IMG/VR virus record: IMGVR_UViG_3300009152_000253
Location: 1-20,809 of that record
DNA: 20,809 nucleotides
Direction: 5' to 3' (one strand)
DNA from: a virus
The notes below the pieces were generated by a model. That model did not search any database, was not told where the DNA came from, and saw only the letters and a program-made list of their open reading frames with translations. Below, one piece after another: positions 5,710 to 11,667 of the stretch (position 1 is its first letter; each line of letters begins with the position of its first letter). A program made the position numbers and the translations under genes.

Positions 5710-5982
5710 TTAAGTTATTAAATAATACTCCGCAACGCTCTTTCCGCTGTTCGTCTTTATGGTTCTCTTTTGCACATCGTAACCAGTCTTCCGCAAATCA
5801 CAAACTCGGCTTGCCAGTCGGAAGCACTTGAACCAATCGAGTGCCTCCAAAGCCGTGAGTGTGCGTCCAGATTGCAAGTGTGCCAAGATTCTTGCGTTCT
5901 GGTCGTGGCCTTCTGCTTTTACTGGATGCGTTGTCCTCATAAAAGGCAACTCAAACTGCTCTGCCTCTACAATGGCTATCAT
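5710..5982 (-). CDS. Helix-turn-helix protein, HTH_39-like (90 aa)
   Basis: Residues about 27-75 match the HTH_39 pattern common in phages. QNARILAHLQSGRTLTALEA (helix 1 and turn) is followed by the recognition segment FKCFRLASRVCDLRKTGYDV and then a short wing with TNSGKSVAEYYL. The N-terminus MIAIVEAEQFELPF may be a peptide used for partner binding (inference). Such proteins usually lie beside replication or recombination genes, as here. The start overlaps the stop of the 135-residue DnaA-like gene by ATGA. It is followed by a 46-base gap before the winged-helix gene, where I see no clear terminator. Confidence 0.8.
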   Translation of the reverse strand: MIAIVEAEQFELPFMRTTHPVKAEGHDQNARILAHLQSGRTLTALEALDWFKCFRLASRVCDLRKTGYDVQKRTIKTNSGKSVAEYYLIT

Positions 5983-6386
5983 TTTTTACCCCTCCCGGTA
6001 GCTTTGCGTGGTGTGAAATTTCTGTTCTTGGCATTAAGTACGCTTGTATGATGGCATCCCCAAGCCTTTGCAATCTCTTGGATTGAAAGACCAGAATCGT
6101 GTTGAGCCTTCCAAAGCTCCCAACGCTTCTTAACAATCGAGTGGCTACGATTGCACCTTGCCCGATGCTTTCCGTAGGTAGGCACTAGCTCCTTTGGAAT
6201 GTCTAGGGGGGTAGTTGTCCCCATAACTAGGCTTGCAAGCCCTTTAGAGGCCAACTCCGTTCGATTTTGAGCCATCTGTGAAGTGAGTGTGGATACCATT
6301 TGCTCAAACTCCTTAATCTTGTCCTCACACATCTTCACCCGGTGGATAGTTGCCGCTAGGACTAGCTCTTGTGGTTGTGTAATCAT
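5979..6386 (-). CDS. Protein with DnaA-like C-terminal helix-turn-helix (135 aa)
   Basis: A coiled-coil-like N-terminal half (MCEDKIKEFEQMVSTLTSQM) leads to a DNA-binding domain close to DnaA domain IV or Trp-repressor-type helices. SIVKKRWELWKAQHDSG is followed by LSIQEIAKAWGCHHTSVLNA. The GCHHTSVL resembles the DHTTV signature that reads DnaA boxes. The C-terminus is basic (PRKATGRGKK). Because it directly follows the replication protein, a role in phage origin binding is plausible (inference). The start is taken at ATG 6386, which overlaps the previous stop; a GTG two codons upstream is less likely. Confidence 0.72.
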   Translation of the reverse strand: MITQPQELVLAATIHRVKMCEDKIKEFEQMVSTLTSQMAQNRTELASKGLASLVMGTTTPLDIPKELVPTYGKHRARCNRSHSIVKKRWELWKAQHDSGLSIQEIAKAWGCHHTSVLNAKNRNFTPRKATGRGKK

Positions 6387-7102
6387 GGACACCCCGCATT
6401 AACCCAGTCCTCACGATTGGCATAGCCCATCAGTTTGTATGTTGGTGGGGACTCGCATCCCGACTTAATTGGTTTTCTCATTGGTTGGCTTCCTTTTGGT
6501 TGTTGATTTCTCCGCTGACAATTTCTGGCACAAGCCCTCCAATCCTTAACTGGTGCTTTACCTCCGACCTTCCAGCCGTTCGATTGGTAATAATCAAAAG
6601 CCGACTCTGCATCTGCTTGCCTCCACCCAATCTCATTTGCAAAGGCAATCCATTCAGCGTGCGTAGGGCGTAAGCCCTCTCTCTCTTTCTTGTTATCCTT
6701 GTTACTATTACTTTTACTATTACTATTATTATATACGATAGATGGTGCATCTATGGAGCATCTATGGTATATCCTTCTGGCATAACCAGCCGATCTTTCC
6801 TCCATCTTTGCCAGCCCAGAGGCAACTCCTCCGTGATAGATTGCCCCTTCTTTTAATTCATAAACCCCAGCAACCTCAAGCTCTTGCAGTAAAGGCTTGG
6901 CATCTTGCCCAACCATTCTGCTGATCTGTTCTGGGGTTGGTATATGTCCGTTGATAGTTAGCTTGCCTCCGGCATTGGCCTTATACATAAGGCATAGAAG
7001 ATGAATCCACAGCCCCTTGGCTTCAAGGCTTACCAACGCCAGCTTCTCGTTAGACAGCCAGCGGTTAGGCTCGAATGGAAACCAGAATGAATCTCTCTTC
7101 AT
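6383..7102 (-). CDS. Replisome organiser / replication initiation-like protein
   Basis: A 239-residue protein with two parts joined by an Asn/Ser/Lys linker. The N-terminal ~115 residues begin MKRDSFWFPFEPNRWLSNEK and continue EAKGLWIHLLCLMYKANAGG, with a winged-helix pattern (TPEQISRMVGQDAKPLLQEL) seen in phage DnaD/lambda O-like initiators. The C-terminal module HAEWIAFANEIGW, AFDYYQSNGWKVGGKAPVKD, WRACARNCQRRN is a recurrent tail in phage replication proteins thought to contact the helicase or loader. It probably marks the origin and recruits host helicase. No helicase gene is visible in this window. Its start overlaps the 69-residue gene's stop by ATGA. Confidence 0.78.
   Translation of the reverse strand: MKRDSFWFPFEPNRWLSNEKLALVSLEAKGLWIHLLCLMYKANAGGKLTINGHIPTPEQISRMVGQDAKPLLQELEVAGVYELKEGAIYHGGVASGLAKMEERSAGYARRIYHRCSIDAPSIVYNNSNSKSNSNKDNKKEREGLRPTHAEWIAFANEIGWRQADAESAFDYYQSNGWKVGGKAPVKDWRACARNCQRRNQQPKGSQPMRKPIKSGCESPPTYKLMGYANREDWVNAGCP
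6701..6733 (-). repeat. Trinucleotide-rich tract encoding an Asn/Ser/Lys linker
   Basis: Runs of ttacta-type triplets encode YNNSNSKSNSNK in the replication protein, between its N-terminal winged-helix part and its C-terminal module. It is a low-complexity linker, prone to length change by slippage. Confidence 0.75.
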
Positions 7103-7308
7103 TTCTTCTTGGCCTCAATGTCTCGCTTCTGAAACTCCTTTGCCTTCTTCAATAGCTCTTTCGTAATACGATGAGAATAATCTAGGTTGTTGATAATATC
7201 CCTAAAGTTCTCCACCTCGGCGTGGCTCAACCTCTTAAACAAAACCTTCAATCTCCCGCTGATTACTGCGTGAAACTCGTCTAATAAACTTAATCTTTTA
7301 ACGCTCAT
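7099..7308 (-). CDS. Hypothetical helical protein (69 aa)
   Basis: Not recognised. It is short, helical and basic, with SLLDEFHAVISGRLKVLF and HAEVENFRDIINNLDY followed by a lysine-rich tail (ELLKKAKEFQKRDIEAKKK). It has a good SD (AAAGGA, 8 bases before the ATG, in the 7309-7320 region). Its start and end both form 4-base overlaps, with the 49-residue membrane gene and the replication gene respectively. It is likely a small accessory of the replication operon. Confidence 0.6.
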   Translation of the reverse strand: MSVKRLSLLDEFHAVISGRLKVLFKRLSHAEVENFRDIINNLDYSHRITKELLKKAKEFQKRDIEAKKK

Positions 7309-7454
7309 CTTTTAATCCTTTCTATGATGTCTTTTGCTAAATCCCACAATATCCCTGCCAGAAACAGTATCGTGAGATATGCGGCCAATAAGCCAATCCC
7401 TACAACGAACAACTCCCACAAAAGTTTCCCGATGTATGAAAGGGAAGTCACCAT
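7305..7454 (-). CDS. Small single-pass membrane protein (49 aa)
   Basis: Starts MVTSLSYIGKLLWELFV and has one long hydrophobic helix, VVGIGLLAAYLTILFLAGIL (residues 17-36), then a charged end DLAKDIIERIKR. The ATG at 7454 overlaps the end of the DUF551-like gene (ATGGTGA), and its TGA overlaps the next ATG (ATGA). These tight junctions make translation likely despite the length. No family is known to me. It sits in the replication region, so it could be a superinfection, membrane-anchoring or host-takeover peptide (speculative). Confidence 0.65.
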   Translation of the reverse strand: MVTSLSYIGKLLWELFVVGIGLLAAYLTILFLAGILWDLAKDIIERIKR

Positions 7455-7666
7455 TTGGGTGCAACTGGCCACGATGCCCAAAGCCGAACATCATTTTCAG
7501 AATGCCCCCAGCTTCGACTAACGAACGCATCATCAACGAAACGACCGACAACAACTTCACTGCCAATATCCATAAGAACTCTTTCATCGTTGCGTGGTTT
7601 CTCCTTTGTTGTTCGCCAAACAAGCATTGACCATTTGGTTTCTGGAATCTGAATATCAGTTGGCAT
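7448..7666 (-). CDS. DUF551-like small protein (72 aa)
   Basis: Resembles the DUF551 type found in many phages: a first Trp (KWSMLVWRTTKEKP), a proline with N-D-E-R-V-L-M (the usual 'ger-VL' strand), VVVGRFVDDAFV, and a closing 'W-x2-W-P-x-A-P' (LWASWPVAPKW). The usual family end is 'THWmPLPePP', so this is a divergent member. The function of DUF551 is unknown. Its start lies 11 bases inside the upstream 61-residue gene, and it overlaps the following membrane gene by 7 bases, so it is part of the operon. Confidence 0.62.
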   Translation of the reverse strand: MPTDIQIPETKWSMLVWRTTKEKPRNDERVLMDIGSEVVVGRFVDDAFVSRSWGHSENDVRLWASWPVAPKW

Positions 7667-7841
7667 CTGGTAGTCTCCGAATGGCTGTCACAACCTCGTT
7701 CAGAATACCAGTGATGACTTGATCTTCCGTTCCGTCTGCGAGTTGCTGGACAAGCTCGGCACACCTCTCCCTTTCAAGAGAGGCGGCCTTGCTCGCAGTT
7801 TCTTTTAGTGTCTCTTCGATTACATCAGAAAGGGATTTCAT
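7656..7841 (-). CDS. Hypothetical helical protein (61 aa)
   Basis: Starts MKSLSDVIEETLKETASK and is entirely helical and amphipathic (ASLERERCAELVQQLADG, then VITGILNEVVTAIRRLPD). The ERERCAELV segment is of a kind often seen in small phage proteins of unknown role. It overlaps the ssDNA-binding gene by 17 bases and the DUF551-like gene by 11. A good SD (AAGGAA) lies about 10 bases before the ATG. I cannot assign a function. Confidence 0.6.
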   Translation of the reverse strand: MKSLSDVIEETLKETASKAASLERERCAELVQQLADGTEDQVITGILNEVVTAIRRLPDAN

Positions 7842-8664
7842 TATCTTTGTTTCCTTTCGATAGGGCTTCCGCTTCGAGAAGAATCTCTTGGATTATCTCG
7901 TTGCGAATGATGTCGTTCTTGTATGGCTGGCCATCCTTACCGGGCTTCAACTCTTGCTTACTCAACCACTCAAGGTAATCCAATCCCTTATCACCAAACG
8001 CCGCAACCTCACGGAGCGTTGAGCCTTTGTGCTTACCAAACTTTAACTCCATATCCCTTGGCTCTGTCCCGTTGGTTATGTTTGGCTTGTTGATCTTTGC
8101 GGTGATGTCGGCCAAGTCTGCCTTTGTAATCTTTGCTGGTGCTGGGGATGCCTTTGGTGCTTCCTCATATTTGTCAGTGTTGATATCCTGAAACCCACCA
8201 TAAGGAACTTCCTCGGCTGGGGTCGTACTTAACCGAGAATCTATTAGCACGACGATATGTGCGAATGCTGAACGACAAGCCCTGCTAATTGCTCTGGTCT
8301 GAACCATAGCCCTCTTCGCATAGGTTGGCCGCTCAAACCACATCTTTTCGTCATCACCCAAGAACCCCTCGGCACTTGAGATTACTTGGCCATTGTCCAT
8401 TCGCTTCACCTCACCGATGCACCGATAGCCGTCCTCAAGACGCTCGACATCTCTTGCCGATGCAACACATCCGTGAGCCACTGCAATAGATTGCCAGCCC
8501 TCGACTCGCACATACTTCTTGTCGCCTTTGCCGATCTGCTGGGCTGTCTCCATTACGATTGCCCTACACACGCCAGCTACATCCGTAGCTTGTCGCATAT
8601 AGTTTTGCACTCCGTTGGAGTGGCCTAGGCCGTGGTCATTCTTTAATACTATCTGTTCATTCAT
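7825..8664 (-). CDS. ssDNA-binding/annealing-type protein with ExoX-like C-terminal domain and SSB-like tip
   Basis: A 279-residue protein. Residues about 50-142 (KYVRVEGWQSIAVAHG, YRCIGEVKRMDNGQVISSAE, ERPTYAKRAMVQTRAISRAC) match a phage family usually annotated as ERF/RecT-like or DNA-binding recombination proteins. After a Pro/Ala linker comes ELKFGKHKGSTLREVAAFGD (206-225) and DYLEWLSKQ, the pattern of the exodeoxyribonuclease X C-terminal accessory domain. The chain ends DNEIPF, an acidic-hydrophobic tip like that of SSB (D-D-x-I-P-F), which recruits replication and repair proteins. It most likely coats or anneals single strands during phage replication. It is preceded by a strong SD (AAGGAG). 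Confidence 0.72.
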   Translation of the reverse strand: MNEQIVLKNDHGLGHSNGVQNYMRQATDVAGVCRAIVMETAQQIGKGDKKYVRVEGWQSIAVAHGCVASARDVERLEDGYRCIGEVKRMDNGQVISSAEGFLGDDEKMWFERPTYAKRAMVQTRAISRACRSAFAHIVVLIDSRLSTTPAEEVPYGGFQDINTDKYEEAPKASPAPAKITKADLADITAKINKPNITNGTEPRDMELKFGKHKGSTLREVAAFGDKGLDYLEWLSKQELKPGKDGQPYKNDIIRNEIIQEILLEAEALSKGNKDNEIPF

Positions 8665-8680
8665 TTGGTTGTTTCTCCTT
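8662..8680 (-). promoter_or_regulatory. Translation leader AAGGA..ACAACCAAATG (one of three similar copies)
   Basis: The SD and start region of the ssDNA-binding gene reads AAGGAGAAACAACCAAATG. Closely similar leaders precede the 53-residue gene (8842-8857, AAAGGACAACCAAATG) and the 28-residue gene (10066-10082, AAAGGAACAACTAAATG). Confidence 0.55.
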
Positions 8681-8682
8681 GG

Positions 8683-8844
8683 TTAGTAATTGTGGTTGTA
8701 TTCTTTATATACCCCAAAGCCCTCTGCATTTTCTCTGGCGTTTGTGGGCAAATTGAGAAAGGATAAATCCTTTTTCTCATCGTGTTCACGATCTGATATT
8801 GATTCAGACTTTGCTTTGTTTTCTTTTGTTTTCTTTTCTTTCAT
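8683..8844 (-). CDS. Charged small hypothetical protein (53 aa)
   Basis: Starts MKEKKTKENKAKSESISD and is dominated by Lys, Glu and Asp for its first ~30 residues (REHDEKKD), then SFLNLPTNARENAEGFGVY. It is probably disordered, with no recognisable family. The ATG at 8844 is chosen because it overlaps the nuclease stop as ATGA and carries an AAAGGA SD; a start 15 codons earlier is less likely. It precedes the ssDNA-binding gene by 18 bases. Possibly a small regulator or chaperone-like peptide; no function is claimed. Confidence 0.58.
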   Translation of the reverse strand: MKEKKTKENKAKSESISDREHDEKKDLSFLNLPTNARENAEGFGVYKEYNHNY

Positions 8845-9170
8845 TTGGTTGTCCTTTCGTTTATGGTTTTTATTATCGGGGAAAGCCACTTGGCCGATAT
8901 GTCGTGGGATGGAACTCGGAAAACTAGGATGCCCATTGTTGCGGCAAGATTATATTTCTCCATATCATTTAAGAACCCGGTTGGCCTCGTGTGTCTGCCC
9001 CTGCTCCACACCCCGCCCTCTAGTTCGATGGCGATGCCAGAGGTTAAGAAGTCTAAATAATAATCAAATCGAAACCTTCTGCCCTCGGCGAACTTGTATT
9101 CCTTCTTTAACTCCCCACCCCCAAGACTTCTCCAAAGAAGCTCGAATTTGGCTGATGGGGATAACTTCAT
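8841..9170 (-). CDS. PD-(D/E)XK-type nuclease (VRR-NUC/DUF559-like)
   Basis: A 109-residue nuclease-like protein. The core pattern is FRFDYYLDF (Asp36) followed by IAIELEGGVW (Glu49-x-Glu51), the typical D...ExE/K arrangement. It continues with SRGRHTRPTGFLNDMEKYN, then ILVFRVPS, which together give the conserved 'GRH..GF..D..KYN' stretch of small phage nucleases of this group. Such enzymes act on branched or nicked DNA. It sits between a membrane protein and the recombination genes, close to the ligase-like gene, so a role in phage DNA processing is likely. Start and stop overlap neighbours (TAATG and ATGA). Confidence 0.8.
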   Translation of the reverse strand: MKLSPSAKFELLWRSLGGGELKKEYKFAEGRRFRFDYYLDFLTSGIAIELEGGVWSRGRHTRPTGFLNDMEKYNLAATMGILVFRVPSHDISAKWLSPIIKTINERTTK

Positions 9171-9400
9171 TAGTTACGCCCCGCCCACTTGTCTGATGTA
9201 ATCAGATCGGGTTTGGTTTTGCTTTCGGCTATAATCTTATCGAGCCGATCTAGGTCGGCGGCCACGGACAAATAAAATCTGCGTCTCTCGTAATTTTGTT
9301 GGTCGATGTGTTGGCCTAGAAGGTAAAGCCCACGGACAATGACTAGCCCTACAAAGATTACAATGCCAAGTATCACGAGCGAATCCTTTCCTTCTGCCAT
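9170..9400 (-). CDS. Small single-pass membrane protein (76 aa)
   Basis: Starts MAEGKDSLVILG, with one strong hydrophobic helix SLVILGIVIFVGLVIVRGLY (residues 7-26). A charged tail follows (HIDQQNYERRRFYLSVAADLDRLDKIIAESKTK), which could form a coiled coil. It overlaps the ligase gene by 28 bases and shares TAATG with the nuclease start. The start at 9400 has only a weak SD; a TTG start at 9412 would add four residues. Topology suggests a membrane-anchored phage accessory of unknown role. Confidence 0.68.
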   Translation of the reverse strand: MAEGKDSLVILGIVIFVGLVIVRGLYLLGQHIDQQNYERRRFYLSVAADLDRLDKIIAESKTKPDLITSDKWAGRN

Positions 9401-9942
9401 TCGTAGGAACAATAGGATGGCTTGGTAATAAATGGGTATTTGCCATCGTTGAGAGATTTCATGACAAAGCCTTCCCAGATTGTCTCGCCAGCTTTGTTGT
9501 TTTGAAACTCCATCTCTTCCCAGATTGATTTAATCTTAGAGTGAGTTAAACGAACAAAGCGGAGGAGTTTATTATCTGGCACATCGAATGTCACGGCCTC
9601 CAAGTGTTCGATCTCCTTCATCCTCTCGGCATAAGGCTTGGGGTTAGCGGGATCGAATGCGTCCATAACTATTATCGTTCCTTTACCAGTCTTGGTTCGC
9701 ATTCCCATAATCTCGCAATCAATATAGGGGGCTTTGATGCCAGCATTGGAAAGACGCTCAACCATTAGATTATGGTTGGATGCAATCTTTCCGTAGCGAT
9801 TATATCCGATGCCAGTCTTTTGATGAAATAAACCTCGCCAGCCATTAGCCTTGCCTTCAATAGATGTATCTTTTGAAAACTCTGTGTGGCTCGCTGGGAC
9901 AGCAGAGGGTTGTGGCCTTGCTGGGAGTGGGAAGGATGTCAT
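9373..9942 (-). CDS. ATP-dependent DNA ligase-like nucleotidyltransferase (adenylation domain only)
   Basis: A 189-residue protein carrying the nucleotidyltransferase motifs of ATP ligases in order. Motif I is EGKANGWRG (Lys31 as the likely AMP-accepting lysine, R36); NRYGK is 48-52; motif III is YIDCEIMG (Glu77); motif IIIa is IIVMDAFD; motif IV is EGFVMK (157-162); and motif V is ITKPSYCSYEWQKER. Motif I has Asn where most ligases have Asp (KxDG), a variant I recall in some phage ligase-like proteins. The usual C-terminal OB-fold is missing or very short. It probably seals nicks in phage DNA near the nuclease and recombination genes, with partners replacing the OB-fold. Confidence 0.8.
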   Translation of the reverse strand: MTSFPLPARPQPSAVPASHTEFSKDTSIEGKANGWRGLFHQKTGIGYNRYGKIASNHNLMVERLSNAGIKAPYIDCEIMGMRTKTGKGTIIVMDAFDPANPKPYAERMKEIEHLEAVTFDVPDNKLLRFVRLTHSKIKSIWEEMEFQNNKAGETIWEGFVMKSLNDGKYPFITKPSYCSYEWQKERIRS

Positions 9943-9981
9943 TGTTCGTTTGTAGAGGATTTCGTTTAGTTATAGCAAGAC

Positions 9982-10068
9982 TTATTTTAGGAGTTGCTCA
10001 ACTATGAAAAGGGTTGAGCCAGCACCTACGACTAGTCCGATGATATAGGCTATGAGGATTTTGGTCAT
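9982..10068 (-). CDS. Tiny membrane protein (28 aa)
   Basis: MTKILIAYIIGLVVGAG begins a peptide that is almost entirely one hydrophobic helix, with GxxVGAG packing and a short polar end (VEQLLK). An AAAGGA SD lies 9 bases before the ATG, in the same leader form as two neighbours. It occupies most of the gap between the ligase-like gene and the 80-residue gene. No homologue is known to me; it is likely a membrane-modulating peptide. Confidence 0.62.
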   Translation of the reverse strand: MTKILIAYIIGLVVGAGSTLFIVEQLLK

Positions 10069-10086
10069 TTAGTTGTTCCTTTCTGG

Positions 10087-10329
10087 TTAGAAGGTTCTGC
10101 TGTCTGGACTCTTCGCCAATTCGTGTAGCAACCAATCATAGGTGTGCCACTCTCCATTTGCGAAAGCGTTTTGCTCTGCCTCGGTCTGACCCTCACCAGA
10201 CAACTCCGGGTCATACTTCTTGTTCTCTGCCTTCTCCCGAAGTTCCCAGAGGAGGCTTATGAAGTCCTCCTTGGTCTGGCAAGATTGGCTGAACTTTCTT
10301 TTCTGCCTTGGCTTTTCAATTATTTGCAT
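10087..10329 (-). CDS. Hypothetical protein (80 aa)
   Basis: Not recognised. It has a basic N-terminus MQIIEKPRQKRKFSQSCQ, a helical middle (DFISLLWELREKAENKKY), then an acidic linker (DPELSGEGQTEAEQ) and an aromatic-rich end (GEWHTYDWLLHELAKS). The layout suggests a small interaction protein. Its start has no purine-rich SD but the sequence AAAGAAATCCTATG, also seen before the 247-residue structural gene. It is flanked by short gaps of 18 and 23 bases. Confidence 0.55.
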   Translation of the reverse strand: MQIIEKPRQKRKFSQSCQTKEDFISLLWELREKAENKKYDPELSGEGQTEAEQNAFANGEWHTYDWLLHELAKSPDSRTF

Positions 10330-10352
10330 AGGATTTCTTTCTTGGTTGGGGG

Positions 10353-10568
10353 TTACTGGCTGATGTGTTTGGTTGCAAGTTTCTGGGCAACTTGCAAGGC
10401 GGTGGGGGCTTCGTAGTAAATGCCATCGAAGAAGGCATAAAAAACTTTCTTACCCTTGCGGCAAAGCTCTCCGATTGGCGATGGAGTTTTGTCGTTAGGG
10501 TTAAGAAAATCCTCTACGAGGTTATCAAACTTCTGTGAGTGACGCAGGGTGGTTGTTGTTGTTTGCAT
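10353..10568 (-). CDS. Hypothetical protein (71 aa)
   Basis: Not recognised. It starts MQTTTTTLRHSQKFDNLVED. A middle strand KKVFYAFFDGIYYEAPTALQ suggests a small alpha/beta fold, followed by an amphipathic helix (VAQKLATKHISQ). The ATG at 10568 follows a purine-rich, promoter-like gap, so this is probably the first gene of an early transcript. An in-frame GTG two codons upstream is a possible alternative start. Confidence 0.52.
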   Translation of the reverse strand: MQTTTTTLRHSQKFDNLVEDFLNPNDKTPSPIGELCRKGKKVFYAFFDGIYYEAPTALQVAQKLATKHISQ

Positions 10569-10609
10569 ATTCACACACTATCACACCCCCACAACTTGTC
10601 TACTCTTTT

Positions 10610-10637
10610 TTTATACTTTTTTAACGATTGTTTGTAA
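10610..10637 (-). promoter_or_regulatory. Possible sigma-70 promoter, leftward
   Basis: The minus strand reads TTACAA (10637-10632), a 16-base spacer, then TATAAA (10615-10610), about 40 bases before the 71-residue gene. It lies in the largest gene-free gap of the window (10569-10652). The match is reasonable but short, and A/T-rich sequence makes chance matches common. Confidence 0.4.
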
Positions 10638-10660
10638 GTACCTATAAACACGCTACTTAC
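10634..10660. repeat. 7-bp inverted repeat, GTAAGTA...TACTTAC
   Basis: GTAAGTA (10634-10640) pairs perfectly with TACTTAC (10654-10660) across a 13-base loop. It covers the stop of the 87-residue gene and touches the -35 region of the promoter-like sequence, so it could be an operator or a weak hairpin. Confidence 0.4.
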
Positions 10661-10916
10661 TAGGGAGCATTTTATAGGCTTTTACCCATCTAAAGAATGT
10701 GTTTCCTTTTTTGCCTGAAATTACCACTTGAATTTTCCTAACCTCCAATTTCTTTTTATCGACTAGCTCACGAAGTATGCGGTCAATCGAGCTGGATTTC
10801 TTGTCCATCAATTTCATTATTTCTTCACGAGTCTTGAATCCCTCTGGGCGTGGAGGGCATTCTTTATTCCGAATGTGTTCTTCGAGAAGTTTCTGCCAAG
10901 GATTTCGTTGGTTCAT
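10653..10916 (-). CDS. Small winged-helix protein (87 aa)
   Basis: It has a winged-helix pattern: FKTREEIMKLMDKKSSSIDR, then ILRELVDKKKLEVRKIQVVI, with a hairpin wing SGKKGNTFFRWVK at the end. The N-terminus NQRNPWQKLLEEHIRNKE is helical and charged. It probably acts as a transcription regulator near the promoter-like gap downstream (inference). It lies one base after the metallophosphatase stop, so the two are translated together. Confidence 0.62.
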   Translation of the reverse strand: MNQRNPWQKLLEEHIRNKECPPRPEGFKTREEIMKLMDKKSSSIDRILRELVDKKKLEVRKIQVVISGKKGNTFFRWVKAYKMLPSK

Positions 10917-10917
10917 A

Positions 10918-11667
10918 TCAAAATGATTTTATGTTTGTGGGCAAATAAAACTTATTGCCCCTCTGCCGTGCTTGAAAGACATCGTGAGTTTTGTCTGGAT
11001 AGATCACCCCATAAGCCCAGCCGTGTTGCCAGCGGAGTCTCCGCAGTTGGCCTCGATTGTATTCAGGAGTTTTGTTGCAAAGGCATCCAATGTTGTAACC
11101 AGTTCGAGGGTCGATGGAGACGCTTCTGAAATAATCAATGGCGTGGGTATGCCCAAAGATAACATCGCCGTAAGCGTCTGCGTGTTGCTTCCCGCTGTGC
11201 ATGGCGTGGCCGTAGCCGTGAACGAATGAAAGCCCACCGCACTTGTAGATTCCTCCAACTGAATCATAGGGGAACATTCTCGCCTTTGTCTCTTTCATTA
11301 TCTTCTCGATATTTTCTATCCCATCGTTGGCGTAGTCCCTTGCGATTCCGCTTCGGCTGTTCCTAGACATATCATAAATGCGTTCATCGTGATTGCCCCG
11401 GAGGAATATCCTTTCGTCCCCAAACTTAAAGAACTCTCGCAAGAACTCTTCCCCTGCATCCCAATCTTCTTGTAGGCTCGACGCTTGTTCTTCATCCCCT
11501 GCTCCCTTACGGATTGCTCGGAAGTCCCATAGATCGCCGATGCAAACAACCAGCCCACCATCGTGTCCAATATATTCTTTGGTAAATGCTAACAGAGCCT
11601 TAACTGACTGGGCATCTTGTTCGTCGCCGTGGATGTCTCCGCAAGCAACGAACTTAATTGGCTTCAT
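10918..11667 (-). CDS. Calcineurin-like metallophosphatase
   Basis: A 249-residue enzyme with the full metal-ligand set. CGDIHGD (D11, H13) is followed by IGDLWD (D45, D48), RGNHDE (N92, H93, D94), FVHGYGH (H150) and FGHTHA (H173, H175). These ligands bind two metals for phosphoester hydrolysis. Phage members are commonly protein phosphatases or nucleases/nucleotidases; substrate cannot be told here. The DUF-like inserts around residues 53-80 and 100-140 (RNSRSGIARDYAN) may set specificity. Its start overlaps the MazG-like stop by ATGA, and the pair may act in phage nucleotide or signalling control. Confidence 0.88.
   Translation of the reverse strand: MKPIKFVACGDIHGDEQDAQSVKALLAFTKEYIGHDGGLVVCIGDLWDFRAIRKGAGDEEQASSLQEDWDAGEEFLREFFKFGDERIFLRGNHDERIYDMSRNSRSGIARDYANDGIENIEKIMKETKARMFPYDSVGGIYKCGGLSFVHGYGHAMHSGKQHADAYGDVIFGHTHAIDYFRSVSIDPRTGYNIGCLCNKTPEYNRGQLRRLRWQHGWAYGVIYPDKTHDVFQARQRGNKFYLPTNIKSF

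Noticed and set aside
7312-7764. 150-codon minus-strand frame over the DUF551-like region
   Set aside because: It spans two genes with exact start-stop overlaps in other frames and has Arg/His/Ser-rich shadow composition.
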